This document shows, in pieces, positions 1-13,979 of a DNA stretch of 64,000 bases (position 1 is the first letter of the stretch; each line of letters begins with the position of its first letter). The stretch is from Amoebidium appalachense (Eukaryota; Ichthyosporea): NCBI GenBank assembly GCA_963693365.1, contig CAVNZM010000010.1, positions 8,122,001 to 8,186,000 of the forward strand. Direction: 5' to 3'. Below the pieces are notes generated by a model that did not search any database, was not told where the DNA came from, and saw only the letters and a program-made list of their open reading frames with translations. The translations under genes and the position numbers were made by a program.

Positions 1-9
1 CCCTCCCCC

Positions 10-40
<31 letters not shown>

Positions 41-84
41 AAAAAAAAAAAAAAAAACCACCACCCACCCACCCACCCACATAC
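1..84. repeat. Window-edge C-run/A-run tract, intronic
   Basis: A run of C (with one T) passes directly into a run of A, followed by short ACCC repeats. It lies just downstream (minus sense) of the donor of the bromodomain exon that ends at 85, so it is intron sequence of that gene, cut by the window edge. Confidence 0.7.
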
Positions 85-389
85 CTTTCTTGCGCACTTT
101 TTGCTGCTGCTTCTGAAACGGTGCAGACTCCACTTGCTGTGAAGGGGCCTCTCCCTCTTTGGGCATGCTCCTCTGAAGCTCTTGGAAGCGCCGCTGCAGT
201 CGGTTTGCACAGGCAACAACCACGCTCTCGGGGTGGTTGTACGTGCGGCAGTTGTCAAACACAAGCTGTATGCATGTGTGTGTGTGTGTGTGCGTGCGCG
301 CCCGTGCGTGCGTGGGTCCAGGTGTGTGTGTGTATGTGTGTATGGTTCCATGCACATGCACAGTGTGTATGCATGCGTACGTGTGTGCG

Positions 390-446
<57 letters not shown>

Positions 447-941
447 CGTGCAGAGGCTTTTGCATGCATGCAAATGTATCTCGGGGGGGGGAGGGCTTAG
501 TCAACCACTTGCATGCCATGTGTCGACTCTCTGCTTGCCTGTAGGAGCGCATTCATCTCACATAATGTCCACTTTCACCAGCTTCATTTACAAGTTCCCG
601 CCCCCCCCCCCCCTCTTCAAAAAAAAAAAAAAAAAAAAAAAAGAACATATTGCCCACTTTATCCAGCTTCATTTAAAAGCCCCCCCCCCCCCCCCTCTCT
701 TCACAAACAAACAAACAAAACAACATAACCCACACACCTGGATGTCAGCAAAGCAGTCCATGGCCGTGTCGTACTCCCTCCGTGCCAGCTTGCCCTTGAT
801 GGTGCCAAAGTCCATAGGCCGAGTCACCACCCGCAGATAGTCCGGGCAGCCGTCCTTGATCGGGTCCACGGGCTGGTTGAACAGGTAGCTGTCATCCGTG
901 GTCATCAACGCCTGTGTGTGTGTGTACGTGTGTACGTGTGT

Positions 942-1013
<72 letters not shown>

Positions 1014-1114
1014 TAGTGTACGTGTGTGTGTACGTGTGTGTGTGTGTGTGTGTGAAGGTCTCTGTTTGTGTGTCTGAAGGTGTGTGTTCGTGTAAGAGAG
1101 CGCAAGTGTGTGTA

Positions 1115-1154
<40 letters not shown>

Positions 1155-1366
1155 CGTGTGGTTGTGTAAGGGTGTGCGTGTGCGCGCTGTGTGTGTGTGT
1201 AAGGGTGTGTGTGTGTAAGAGTGTGTGTATGTGTGTGTGTGTGCATGCATGTGTAGGGGTGTGTGCGTCCATGTACGTGTGTGCGCGCGCACGCGTGCGC
1301 GCGCACGTGTGTGTGTGTGTGTGAGTAACGGTCTGTGTGTGTGTGTGTGTATGTGTGTGTGTATGT

Positions 1367-1402
<36 letters not shown>

Positions 1403-2126
1403 GGGAGGCGTGCGTGTACATGTGTGTGTGTGTGTGTGTGTGTGTGCCGGTCGTGAATGAGTGCGGGTGCACATGTGCGTGTTGTGTGCACACGTGTTGT
1501 ACGTACATGTTTGCATGTTTCAGTTTGTACGTTTCTAGGCAATTGCTTGCAAGTGTGAGCGTGTGTGAGTGGATGTGTGTAGGTGTGATTACACGTGTAT
1601 CTGGAGTGTCTGAGTTCGTGTGTTTGTGTGGAAGAGGCCGGGGTGATGGTGGTGGTGGTGGCTGTGGGGGGGGGGGGGGGGGGGGAGGGGGTGCATGTGT
1701 GTACCTGTGTGTGTGTGTGTCGTGTGTGTGCTTGTGTGTGTGTGCACACGCGTGTATGTGTGTGTGGTACATGTGTGTGTGCGTGTGTGTTCGTGCTTGT
1801 GTCCTTGTACGTGTGCATGTGCGCTGAACGCATGTGTATAAGCGCATTGATACCGTGTATGCGGAACTCTGGTGGGGAATCACACGTGTGTACGTGTGTG
1901 TGCAAGAGTGTGTGCTTCCTACGTGTCTCTGCTCATTGCATCTTCCACCCAGAGCCCCCTCTAGCTACTCCCCCACCCATCCGCAAGCACAAAAGCACAC
2001 ACAGACACAGACATGCAAGCAACCCCCACACCCCCCACCCCACCCCACCCCACCAAGCCCTCACCACAATCCTCCCTTGCCCCAACACACAAACCCCTTC
2101 CCCACCCTTTCACCCATCACACGCAC

Positions 2127-2178
<52 letters not shown>

Positions 2179-2816
2179 CCTACCGGCATCATGACATTGT
2201 AGCAGAACTCCAGCTCCCCCTTGTGGGCCCGTCTTTGCCTCACCCCATTTATGATGTCCTGGGGCGGCATGGCCTTAGCATGGAAGAATGCATCCCCATG
2301 CCATATTATGGAAGGATGCACCGGCATACCATGTATGGGAAACGTATCCACATGTCTTATATGGAAGAATGCATCCACACGCCCTCTATGGAAGAATGCA
2401 TCCCCACGCCTTACAAGGAAAGATGTATCACATGCATCCGTGGGTGCACGTGCGCGGCAAGCGGCCGCCACACAAACACAGCACACACCGGTATAGGGCA
2501 ACCCTCAACAAATACGCACACGAGTGTACAGCAGGCAGACAGACGCGCACACAGAAACATACAACAAGACATCCGGGCAACAGGCCTGTCTACACCCTAA
2601 GGCAGGCTCCTGCCCACACATCACAAGACATAGGCCGTTGTAGGATACAGATGTGCACCCAGCACACGAATGCACGTGCACGCGCGCATACGTGTGAGCA
2701 CACACACATATTCACAAACAAGCACCCACATGCACAGGTACGCATATATACACACGCCCGCACACACACACACAAACGAACGCACGCATCACATGTGCAC
2801 ACACGCAAGCGCGCGT

Positions 2817-2850
<34 letters not shown>

Positions 2851-3988
2851 GCAGACATGCATGCACGCACACACTCTTGCGCACAGATACACGCGGGCAG
2901 GGCCGTGCGAATGCAGGAGAGGACGAAGACACAAACGCACGACAAACAAACAAGCGGGAAGCACTTGCCACCCCGCCACCCCCCCTCCCCCCCCTCTCCA
3001 ACCCCAAACATCCTCCCCTTCAATCGTGTGCACGTGTGTGGCCCTCTCAGACAGCAGGGTAGGGTTTGGGGTGGCCTACCGGGCCCACGACCTCCTCCGG
3101 GGGTGGTGCAGGGGCCTTTTTCGAGCCCACGCGCATAGCCTTCCCACCGGGCCGAGGCACAACCACCTTTCCGGGCCGGTCCGTCTCCGGCACCGACCCG
3201 TTTTGCCCCGTGCCGTTGGCGTCATCGAGCTTGTTCCGTTTGGCCGGACTGCACACCCAGAGGGTGGCCCCCGCCAAACGTCAGTCACAGCACCAGGAAA
3301 CATGGGCAAGATGGGTGGGATGGGAAGGTGTCGTTTTTTTTGCAAAATCTTTTGTGTCATACACGACAGTGGTTGCAGTTTAAGCGGGGATTTGTGGTTG
3401 CTTGCACCGTGCACACACCCACAAGTTCAGGAGCCACACAAAGGTTCGCTGGGAGGGGACGAAATGAGCTGGGAAGAGGGGGGAAGTCGAACGTCACAAA
3501 AGGGGGAACGACAACAAGGAGAGGGCAGGAAAGAAAAAGCCCAACTTCTTTTTGACCCTTTCAGCACTGTGTTGCCTTTCTCACACGCATGCAAACGGTG
3601 CTGAGCTTACGTGGAGGTTTATTTATTTTTGTGTATTTTGAAAAGGGGTGCTTAAGCCCGGACTACACCAGTAGCAGTAAAGACAAAAAACATGAATAGC
3701 TCCTCTGGCCCTTGCACATAATTTGCTAAAACAACCCACCTCCAACACTGCCACCACCATCACCAGCCCCGGCACCCATCTCTCGCCTCTCACGCACACC
3801 CATGTACCTAAACCATGCACACCCATGCACACGCAGCACGCTCACACACACACACACACACACCCTCCCTACGTCACGGGGGGCACCGACCGCGTGTCTT
3901 CCTCCTGGTCATCCTCATCCAGAGGCGGCCTTTTTCCCCTCTTGCCGGGACCGGGGGGCTGCTCGGAAGAGTTCACAAACCGGGCCAT
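85..3988 (-). CDS. Bromodomain protein, N-terminal part, partial at window edge
   Basis: Five coding exons are joined by phase-compatible GT-AG introns: 3988-3873, 3248-3080, 2273-2184, 911-738 and 265-85. They give 243 residues before the model leaves the window. The start ATG at 3988 has A at -3 and G at +4. Residues 1-95 are acidic/basic and low in complexity, with KRGKRPP, a DEDDQEED patch and PAKRNK, which suits a nuclear protein. The bromodomain begins near residue 105. It shows the ZA-loop run NQPVDP, then [21 protein letters not shown], and [10 protein letters not shown] with the conserved acetyl-lysine-binding Asn at about residue 193. The chain ends in a Gln-rich basic segment. The family binds acetylated histone tails. 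Whether a second bromodomain or an ET domain follows cannot be seen. Introns hold long GT repeats and G/C runs. Confidence 0.86.
942..1400. repeat. GT-rich microsatellite block with G33 run, bromodomain-gene intron
   Basis: Interrupted (GT)n, GTGTAC and alternating GCGC steps run almost without break from about 915 to 1900, with a pure G run at about 1368-1400. The frames read Cys-Val or Thr-His repeats, and no splice-supported exon is visible inside. Confidence 0.85.
2279..2440. repeat. Degenerate 27-bp minisatellite, about six units
   Basis: Six successive units of about 26-27 bp begin ATGGAAGAATGCATCC or close variants, followed by a CATGCC or CACGCC core. The block starts six bases upstream (minus sense) of the acceptor of the exon at 2273-2184, so it is intronic to the bromodomain gene. 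On the plus strand one frame reads a nine-residue repeat like MEECIPTPY, but nothing else supports coding there. Confidence 0.75.
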
Positions 3989-4165
3989 AGTCACTGCGCG
4001 GGCCAAACGCCACTGCCCTGCATGGGTGGTTGGCCGGCCCTCTACCACAAAAAAGGAAACATCGTATGAGCTACACACACAGTAAGCTATTACTTGGCAA
4101 GTGCATGCATGAACATAGAAACGTTTCACGTTCTGCACCGGTACCATGACTGTGTGTGCACAGCA

Positions 4166-4197
4166 AGGCCTCCTAGATACAACAGGAGGCCTTCAAG
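4166..4197. repeat. Perfect short inverted repeat
   Basis: AAGGCCTCCT is followed by a nine-base loop and then AGGAGGCCTT, a 10-bp perfect stem. It lies just 5' of the bromodomain gene start and before the LINE end. It could be a hairpin relic of a small element; no function is inferred. Confidence 0.5.
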
Positions 4198-4501
4198 GGG
4201 TCACTGACTGGTGCACAGTCAGCTGGTCAGCGACGCCTCAGGAATTCTTATGGGCCAGAAAGCTATATTTAGCAACATAGAATACAAATGTGGCTATATA
4301 TAGAAGGGGGTTTACGCTGTTTACTCGAGGTAAAGAGAGACCAGTCTCAGGTTGGATATGGGGGGTTTTTGCTCGGAATATCCCCTCAGCGGTATATCAT
4401 GATCACGTACATAGATGTCGGGTGATGACTATATATCAGGGTTTACTTTCTCTACGAGACACCATAAAGACTAAGAAAATCAATTAGTTGGGGTTCCCCG
4501 T

Positions 4502-4516
4502 TTTTCTTTTTTTTTT

Positions 4517-4569
<53 letters not shown>

Positions 4570-4594
4570 CCCTGGGACACTCGGTATCAGCTGG

Positions 4595-4660
<66 letters not shown>
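4502..4660. repeat. T-run/G-run junction followed by (GT)32 inside LINE
   Basis: About 25 T (one C) run straight into about 42 G, then after 28 bases a pure GT repeat. At the matching place copy 2 has about 46 T, only GGGC and a longer GT repeat. The G (C) run therefore grew at the edge of the A-tail-like tract after the copies diverged. Confidence 0.8.
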
Positions 4661-4665
<5 letters not shown>

Positions 4666-5007
4666 CGCTAGAATTTTGTAGTGATGTATTTCTCAAGCCA
4701 ATCAATACATCTAATAAACAGGTCGTAGTTACGCGTGTTTAGTATAAAATCAAGGATGTTGTAATTTACAGGTAGGCTATCTTTCTGGGTGTCTGTTGTG
4801 AATGTGAGGTGTGTGTGTTTCGGTATTATGTGGTCTATCAAACTACATTTGGCGATACATGACCGTTTAAACTGGTGTGTGTGTGTGTTGTTTGGGCATG
4901 CAAACGATGCCACCTTAAACTTATTAGATCTCCACTGTATAGCACGTGTACGTGTGCAGTAAAAGCGTGGTAATTGATCAATAATACCATCAGCTAGAGA
5001 AAGACCA

Positions 5008-5047
5008 CGGCCATCTAGAAACACCTAGATGGCCGTGAGAAAGACCA
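5008..5047. mobile_element. 40-bp insertion in LINE: 13-bp-stem hairpin with 11-bp direct repeat
   Basis: Copy 1 carries CACGGCCATCTAG, a six-base loop and its exact reverse complement at 5006-5037. It is bracketed by the direct repeat GAGAAAGACCA at 4997-5007 and 5037-5047. LINE copy 2 (around 62165-62190) has a single GAGAAAGACCA and no hairpin. This is the layout expected for insertion of a tiny palindromic element with target duplication, though a local replication error is an alternative. Confidence 0.6.
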
Positions 5048-5885
5048 GTTCTACAGGAAGGTAATATGTATTTAGGTGTTATACATGTGCGAGTGCCATA
5101 TTTGGCAATATGGTTGAGGCGGTCATTATATAGAAAACGAGACATCAATAAGGCTTAGTTTTTCAAGGTGTCTGCTTTCATCGGGTCTAGTGTCGTGTGG
5201 TATCTTTCCCATTTGTTATATTGCGTGATTATCTTGTGATTGTGTACATGTTTGATAAGTAAGTGGCAGTCCAAAGTCACACGCACACTTTTGCGGGGTT
5301 TATTTGTATTTGTGCCCGGGGGAGAAGGAGAGAGAGAGGGAAGGAAAGAGGGGAGAGGTGAGGAGGGGACAGGTTGGATAGAGAAGAGAGGGTGGGAGGG
5401 CAGATACTTCTTTAAGCGGCTTATGTGCTTATTGAATTTCAGCGCGAGATGGGATACTCTAGTAGCTATTGGAACCAGACCATATATCGAGAGCGTTACA
5501 GGCCCAGGTTTACAACAGTTGTTAGATAGAAAGGAGGCAACTTCTGCTTCAAGGAAATTTGCCAAGGGTTTAAGCGCTCTACTAGTTCTCTCTTTCTTGA
5601 TCTAAGCGGCGAGAAGGGGTAAACCATATTCACATGCCGGGAAGACAAAAGTGCGAATAAATGTAAGTCTAATAGAAGGATGGAGGGGTGTGTCTTTAAA
5701 AATATTAGCCGAGAAGAAAGCTAACCGCTTACTAACGAGCCAACTCTACCCTCTTTTCAACCATATATATGGGAAAACATAACACCAACAGAATTAACCG
5801 GAACACCAAGATATGTGTATTCTGGAACTATAGGTACAGGTTTAGATGATAATGTAAATGTGCGTAAATTGTTAGCTATATCAGG

Positions 5886-6842
5886 TTACCGTACAAGAAC
5901 ACCACATTTGTCTATGTTAAGGATCATAAGGTTTGCCTTGCACCACTCTGACACTACATCGAACAATCTTTGCAGGCGTCTACTAGGGGTACGGGCAAGG
6001 AGGGACTCGATCATCAGCATAGAGAAGTGCAGGCGGAAAGTTATTAATAGGGACCCATCATTTTCGGCATAAATCTTGACAGCCAAATCATCTATAAATA
6101 GGTTAAACAAAAAGGGGCTAAGCAATGAACCCTGCAAAAGACCTCTAGTACGAGCAAATTTTTGAAACCATTTGAAAGATGCCCATTAACCACAGCGCTA
6201 CTATAGGTTTGAGACAAGAGTGCTTCTAACAGAACACCAATGCAGTGTGGTACACCCCGTGCAGCAAGCTTTTCCCATAGGAGACCAGGGGAGACAGAAT
6301 CGTAAGCAGTTTTCCAATCAATAAAGCCAACATATCGTGCACCAACTTGCATAGAATCGTGCAGTGCCCGGCATTATTTGAACATAACATGAATTGTTTT
6401 TACGAAAAGCGGATTGGCATGGGTGTATGTGAAGAAGAGATTGAAACCTAGGGTGATGTGCAAATAACCTAAGCAAGCAAGCTTCAAAGAATCTACGAAC
6501 AACCTGGGTTAGTGTGATGGGGCGAAAGGATGATATGGGGCCCTCAGAGTCCTTCTTAACTATGGGGATCACTAAGGTATCTAACCAAGATGACGGGACA
6601 TGTCCACATTTAACACACCAAGAAAAGAGAGAGCTTAACATGATAGTAAGATCACGTTTAATAGCACGATCACTTTCCTTTTGTGGGTAGGAGGGAACAA
6701 GGATATTAAGAAACCCAGCAGGGAGTCCATCAGGTCCACAAGACTTACTAGAGCTATAACTAGATATCACAGACCATATGGTATCGGGACTGAAAAAGGG
6801 GAGGATCGATTCTATGGGGATAGATGGGTCTACTGAGGCCAC
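5886..6842 (-). pseudogene. LINE reverse transcriptase fragment, frameshifted
   Basis: Reading from 6842 downward, the first frame has SCGPDGLPAGF and later VIPIVKKDSEGPISSFRPIT, the fingers region of non-LTR reverse transcriptases. A second frame (6352-6092) has FIDWKTAYDSV, motif A with its first catalytic Asp. A third (6137-5886) has GSLLSPFLFNLFIDDL, motif B. The YADD catalytic motif (LLYADD) lies in yet another frame near 6020. At least three frame changes separate the motifs, so no functional enzyme is made. The arrangement is known for LINE elements; the clade is not assigned. Confidence 0.82.
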
Positions 6843-7317
6843 ACAATAGGTTTCTGAGCGGGGGTCCTATCTTTAAACAGTTCCGAGAAATACTTATCAG
6901 AGTCTATGAGGGGGTCTCCAGTGGTATCACCAATAATAAGAGCAGGGGGGCCAAATCGATTCATACTAGCCAGTCAATTGAAAAATAGCAAGCCGGCGCA
7001 AGCTTTCCTTTTGAGACAGGGGTTCACCTGGTCTAGCGGGAGTGGTGTTTGGTAACAAGATCTAGAGAGCATCGGGATATTCCTTCCTACCACCACCAAC
7101 ATAATCACCGAGATCTATTAAGGTCCTTAAATCATCAACAATAAAGTTAGTGCATGTATCTAGTACGAGATGTGAATCTGGTCTGGCTTGTGCAGATTCT
7201 AATAGGCGCATATATATAGGGTGTTTCGTTGCATAGCATACACATACATCAACTCTACCCCACTGTGACTTAAGCTGGGATAGACGGAGGCGAAATAGGC
7301 GTGGTGCGAAGCGGCGG

Positions 7318-7385
7318 TCATGCCGCATGCGTGACATCTGGGTTTAAAATCTGGGTTTGGGTTTGGGTATTTGGGTACAGTATAT
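7318..7385 (-). repeat. TCTGGGTTT-type short repeat, shared with 40580-40650
   Basis: GCATGCGTGACATCTGGGTTT is followed by degenerate TCTGGGTTTGGG units. The reverse complement of 40580-40650 has the same order (CATGCGTGATATCTGGGTTT, then CTAGGTCTGGGTTAGG). These are two inverted copies of a small dispersed sequence with telomere-like G/T units, each single-copy in its neighbourhood. Confidence 0.5.
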
Positions 7386-8884
7386 GTAGTCGCCAATGAT
7401 TATATATGTAAATACGTGCGTGTTGAAATAACGTTGACATCGTGTTACACATGGCATGCATTCCGTGGCCAAGACTGACTGTCAGCGGATACTTCGAATT
7501 GGCTCCCGGGCCGCGATGCTGGGACAGGGTGTCATCATGATAGGAATGCAGCACAAACACGGTGAAGAGCGCACGCTGAAAGGTGTTTGACCGCCATATT
7601 TGTACTTGGGATACTTTTCTTCACACAAAAATCCCTAGCTGTCAAACACGCATACAGCATCCGCCTTTCGTATGTGGCAACTTCGATCCGATTCATATGA
7701 TTGCTTGACCCATTTCAAACTCACATGATAGCACACCATGGCCTTTCATCCACCAAGTCCCTCAATCAACATCACTTGCACGATGAGAAGGTGGAGAAAG
7801 TCCACACGAGGCCTCAATTCATCTGGTGGTGTACGACCAAGAACACTTGGCTTTAGCTAGTAGAGAGGCCTCAAAGGTGCCATTGCCATGAAGATGTAGG
7901 AAAATACCCGTTTCCACACACACACCTTTCGAGTTTCCTTCCTCCCCACACCCACTACAGTACCATCCATATTAGCCCCCTGCCCTCTACTGCAACTGAT
8001 TGCCACAGGACTTGCGCGCAGCTTCTGCACTTAACTTTGTCGTACGGTTTTCTGTGGACTGTGCCTCCCCCCCCCCCCCCCCCCCCCCCCCCTCACCCCC
8101 AACAACAACAACCCAACCCAAAAGAAAAGATTGAAAACACACACACACCGTCACCCACAACCATGTGCACCCGCCCACCCCAAAGCACCTACACATACAC
8201 ACACACACCGCCTATCCTGCCCCCAAACACACACACACAACAAGGACAGCTACACACAACACTGGCACATTATGCACCTGCTGAATCATTCAAAGAGCCT
8301 AGATCCATGTGCACACACCCATATTGAACAAGCGCCCTTTCACGGCAATGGGAACCCTTGGTAGCTGCGGCCACACGACACTTCTGAGCTCCGAGTCAGA
8401 CTCAACACGTTCTTTATTAATTCAAGAACACACCCTTCCCGGGCCCCCACCCCTAAAAAGTGGGGCACCGCACTGCCTGTCTTCTATACATGGATTCAAA
8501 AAATTGATTCTGAAATATCAAGGTGGCTAAACGGCCCATTTGAACACCCACAGGCAACACCCCGAAATTTAGTGTGTGAAAACTCCTTGCACACTCGGGC
8601 CATACAACTTTTAAAGTGCGACAAAATGCAGCCTTATTGTGAACTGCTGGCAAATCAATAATGGGAAACTGAATTGTGCAATTTGTAAACCGTGGGCAAT
8701 GATATATGGCTCCCTTCGCAGTTTAGAACGCGCGTAACTGCCCTATACAGAGGGATACAAGAAGTTCCAAAAACATGTCCAACTGTCTCCAAAAAAAAAA
8801 AAAACACCGGTTGTCGTTTAAATCATCAGATAGTCTTCAGCAAGACTAAATTGGGCTACACACATCAAGGAGCTGTGGTTGCTC
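7386..8884. other. Intergenic spacer, no gene recognised
   Basis: Mixed-composition DNA with a C run at about 8066-8092, CA-rich stretches at 8140-8260 and an A run near 8792. No splice-supported exons or family motifs were found on either strand. It lies downstream of the protease stop codon (8885, minus) and upstream (minus sense) of the LINE. Confidence 0.5.
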
Positions 8885-8941
8885 TTACTCCACAAAGGCA
8901 GTGGTGGCTGCCGTGGCAATGCCGCACTTTGCCTGTGTGTG

Positions 8942-9006
<65 letters not shown>

Positions 9007-9207
9007 TGTGTATGCGTGCGCATGTATTTGTAACTTCGGAGCGTGAGGGGAACGAGTGTGTTAATGTTCAGCTTGTATGTGAGTGTACAAGCTTGCGTTA
9101 GCTTGTGATCGAGTCAATTCTGGTCCATGAAAAGACCAAACCACACCGTCAATTAGAAACTTATCTGCTTGTGCCTCCCCCCCCCCCCCCCCCCCACCAC
9201 CACCACC

Positions 9208-9256
<49 letters not shown>

Positions 9257-9682
9257 GCGCGCACACAGGAAAGGCCATACGCACAAAAACAGGCACCATG
9301 TATAGACCGACAAGACAGCCAACATACCCCTCACCTACCCACACAAATTCGCAACAAAGAGTATCCAAGGCCTCACTCCTTCATCTCTAACCTACCCTAT
9401 TCGACATCGTCCCATCCAAAAAGCCCCCCCCCCCCCCCCCCCCCCCCCCTCCCTTCCCTCCCCCCTCCCCCTCCCCCGCCCAACCCCACACACGCAAATA
9501 TTTCAAGTATATATTTATAAAACATGAAAGGGTGAAAAGGGAAGACAAAAAACATGCACGTATGCAAGCGCACTGGCATAGGACAGACAGGCACGTACCT
9601 TGCCACGGATCATGCGGAAGTAGCCGCTCTCACCCCAATTAGCACTCCTGCATGTGCACGTGTACGGGTCAGCTCTGGTGTA

Positions 9683-9718
<36 letters not shown>

Positions 9719-9933
9719 CCTCCTCCTCCAGCACCATCTCCACCCCCAAAGATCCTGGCTCATGCATACACAGCACACAATCACCTTACCCTAGACACCA
9801 ACGTACACTTGGCAACACAGAGCACAAAGGCCAGGCAAACAAATGCAGATGCAACGTGCCAAATCATGTTATGTGAATCTCCATAGTTCCCGGTGTTTGT
9901 TCCTTTGCCACGGCATATAGATCCCCCTCTATT

Positions 9934-9972
<39 letters not shown>

Positions 9973-10150
9973 GACACACGCACGCGCACACACATGCTGT
10001 GCAGGTGCCTCTGCCCTTCTCCACTATAGCGCCCAAAACAAAAGCCTCCACCATCGCAGTGGAAAAAGTGACTTACCAGGAGTTCTGTGTATTGGAGGCA
10101 ACAGCGGCAGAATTCGTACGTTGGTTGTTGACGATGTCATGGTCACATGG

Positions 10151-10223
<73 letters not shown>

Positions 10224-12172
10224 GGGAGGGCGGAGGGAGGGAGGGAAGGTATGAAGGGGGTGTGAAGCAGGGGTAGGGCATGGGAAGGGGCAGGACAGGA
10301 GAGGGGATAGTGGTGTGTGTGTGTGTGTGCGTGCGCGCCCACACGTGCGTGTGTGTGTGATGTGTGTGTGTGCACGTGTGTAGGGGGGGGGGGGGGGGGG
10401 GGGAGGGGGGAGGGGAGGACGAGCAAACAGTCAGTGAACGAGGATAAAAGAAATCCAGGAAAAAGAAGGGCTGTGAGTAAATTAGTCGGTCAATCCACTA
10501 CACACTTTACAACTACGAAGCTGGACACCAATAAGCCCATCAGGTTGGTGTGGTGGCACTCACAACACTGATCCGTCTCATGAAAACCATATCAGGAAAT
10601 CGTGAGCCCAGGGTGTGGAAAATAGAACTGTAACAGACAACATCCCAGAGTCCAGCAGTAAATGCACATGCAATTGTGCGCCCACATTATTCCTTTCAAT
10701 TTCGTCTCTCTCCTCCTCCTGCTCCTTTGTATCCTTATCATTGAATCTGTTTTATTTCTTTCCCCCTGCCTTCACTTTTTCTTTCTCCTCCTCCTCCTCC
10801 TCCTTCCTCTTTCTTTTTTTTATGGGGGGGAAGGGGGGGGGGGGGGGGGGGGGAGGGCTCATTCACCTTGACAATCCAGTAGTCCTTGCCCATGGCAGTG
10901 CCGTAGCCCACAATCAGGACGGCATGGTTAAGGCGGGAGCAGAAAATGGGGTTCCAGATCCCTGCAAACAGTGGCCAAGTCAGATGGGCCAGGTGGTGTT
11001 GCGTCGGTGCTCCTTTTACACAGAGCTGTTACAGATACGCTCACACGTGTTTGCTCGTTCGCATGTACTAAAGTGGGGTACAAGACTAAGTGACATGCAC
11101 TCACCCCATTATAAGGCATCAGGAATACCCTTTGCTGCTCCTGCACTCGCACAAACCCGTGCAAACAATCACACATTCCATTGATTGAGGCCGAAGTTAT
11201 GCTGTGTGGATATTCCATTGTGTATGAGGGACTAACATACCCTTAAAGTAGAACTGCAGCATGGTTGCGTCTATGGCCACACTGATTGGTCCGTACTTGA
11301 CCAGTGCCGCCTTGATCTGCTCCTCGTCCTGCTCGATCTATGCCCCCACACAGTCAGCCACCAACCACCATATCACATCACGGGCTTTTGCCTCCCCCCC
11401 CCCCCCCCCCCCCCCCCAAAAAAAAACAAACAAAATAAAAGAGCCCATCCTCAGCAGGGGCGGTAGTCATCCACAGGGGAACGGCGCGGGGGAGCCCGGG
11501 GGGGGGGGGGGGGGGGGGGAAGGGGGAATCCATGCTAAATGTGATATTAAGTACAACTACACAACAAGAAAAACGATGCAGGGCTTTATGGAGGGGGGGG
11601 GGGGGGGGGGGGGGGGACATACTACACCCCAGCTAGTGACCTTTGCAGCCACATTGCTGGCGGACAGTGTGTTGCAGATGTTGCGCTTACGGTCACAGGT
11701 CAGGTCAGAGTCTGGGGGTGTGGATGGGTAAGTGGTGGGGATGGTGGATGGAGTGTGGATGTATGTGCATGAGCGCGTGCCCGAGCGTGTGTGGGAGGGG
11801 GGGAATATGTTGCATGTGCAGAGATACTTGGTCCAGCACGTGTTACAGGGAAGAACAGTGGAAAGAGCCGGGGGTCATGGTTGCAGCAAAGAGCAAGGAG
11901 CAAGAAACACAAATGGAGTCGAGAAGGGATGATAAGGTGGGTGGATGGGTGGGGGGTCTATGTTGGGCGAAAGGGATAGGCATGTGGCAGGGCTGGAGAG
12001 AGGGCGTGGGGGGAGGGGAGGAAGGGGGGAAGGGGGGGAAGGGGGGGGGGGGGGGGGGGGGGGGGGTCACTCACGGTCACCACACATGGTCTTGTTGTAT
12101 TTGGGGGCCATGCAGGGCATGCAGCCAGAGGCATCCCCGGCACAGTAGGGCAGAGAGTCCCACGACACAAGC

Positions 12173-12247
<75 letters not shown>

Positions 12248-13932
12248 AGAATTGGGTTACTTTTTGATTATTGATTTACACACCCCAACGAAGCAGCAAG
12301 TGTTTGATGATCATCACAAATGAAACAGCACCCGCGGGCTATCCACGGTCCCCAGCCCAACATATACACCCACGTAGCTCTCCCCATAAACTCTGCAGCT
12401 ATCGGCACAACAATGCAACAAGGCAGTCTCAGCCAGCACCTCACCTTTTCCCACAATGACATCGGAACACGACATTTACAACAAAGACATGCATGCACAT
12501 ACCTCCGCTCTTCATAGCATACTGGTAGGCCAGGCTGGGCCAGCCGCCAAAGGCCCCACAGTCCAAGGCATCACACTCGACCATCTGCTCAACAGACACA
12601 GGCACCATCTTGTTGTGCTTGACGTACGACACACCTTCGATGTTGCCTGGGTGTGCATGTGTGTGAGCACAGGACGAAGGCATGGAAATTGTAAGAATTG
12701 GAGTCGTTTAGAAGGCCCGTGCAGGGGCGAAAGAGAAGCAATTCTTTGGCTTGCTGGGCTTCAGCTTTACCACGACCCTCCCCCCCCCCCCCCCCACACA
12801 CACACACACACACCCCCCCCCTCCCCTCCTCCCGCCCCCCTTTGGCCCCCAATGAATCATATATACTCCCCCCCCCCCCCCCCCCAAAAAAAAAAAAAAA
12901 AAGAAAAAAAACAAAACAAAAAAATACAGGAAGAATCACGCAAAGAAAGGAAAAAACATGCCCCAAACACCCCGCTTCCCCCCATACACACACCTGCGGC
13001 TGAGAATGCCCAGCAGCTGCCGATGGACCCCTGGTTCCGAACATCGCTCACAGCCCCATGCTCCCGCCTGTGAATAACGGCAGCAAATTAGATAATGTGA
13101 TTGGTGGACAAACATCTATACATGTAAACATATACATGCATGCATATCATAGATCGCAGTATACCAAGTTTGCATGGATACCTATCATTCTCCCCAACCA
13201 ATCATCCCTCTCGAAAAACCTGCCTCCTCCCCCCCCCCCCCCTTCCCCCCCAAACCCACCTCCCCTCTCCCCTCCTTCTCTGCAAAAAAACCCGCAAATT
13301 CTCGATAGGAAAAAAAAATGAATGAAGAATAAAACTGAGTTTGTGTGTCTCTTATAACTCTCTTTCCCCTTCGTCTGGGATGATTCCTTTAATTTTTTTT
13401 CCTTTTTGAATGGGTGGGTGGATGTGTGGGTTGGTGGTTGGTGGTTGAGAGGAGGGGGAGGAGGGGGGGGGGGAGGGGGAGGAGGAAGGGGGAGGGGGGG
13501 GGGGGGGGAGGGGAGGGTTCTGACCAGTCCCACTCGGCAGGCAGATCCTTTGTGTCGAGTTTGGGCAGGTAGTCGGAGCGGTCATAGGGGGGGCCAGGCT
13601 CGTTGAGGGACATCAGAAAGTCCTGCACACCAACCAGTGAGCACCAAGGTCGAGCATGGGCGGTTACTGGGTGGCTTTCGAACCACTAATCTTTTTTCTT
13701 CACACATAGAAGATCCGTTATTGCTTCAACCAACCACCAGTTCAAAGACCAACATAAGGTTCTGCTATAGGCTCCATCAGGTTGATTGGGAGCTCATTCG
13801 CTCAGTCTCATACAACATTCTGTTAGCAAGCAACTTGCCCGGCCTACCCAGTCATTCCCTTGCAATAGTACACACACACACAAGTCCGTGCCCACACACA
13901 TGCACGTAACACCACACACAAACATACACAAG

Positions 13933-13979
<47 letters not shown>

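Larger units (their letters stand above)
4306..7340 (-). mobile_element. LINE-type (non-LTR) retrotransposon, decayed, copy 1
   Basis: The minus strand carries pieces of a non-LTR reverse transcriptase with a pre-RT linker (about 7060-6850) and post-RT regions (about 5560-4670) containing a Cys/His cluster like the zinc-knuckle tail of such proteins. The left end, GGGGTTTACGCTGTTTACTCG, is shared exactly with copy 2 (61421) and with an inverted copy (24636), so it marks the element 3' end. About 190 bp inside that end is an A run joined to a C run of about 40. Frameshifts and stops show the copy is inactive. The 5' end is not defined; the last protein-like stretch ends near 7340. Confidence 0.8.
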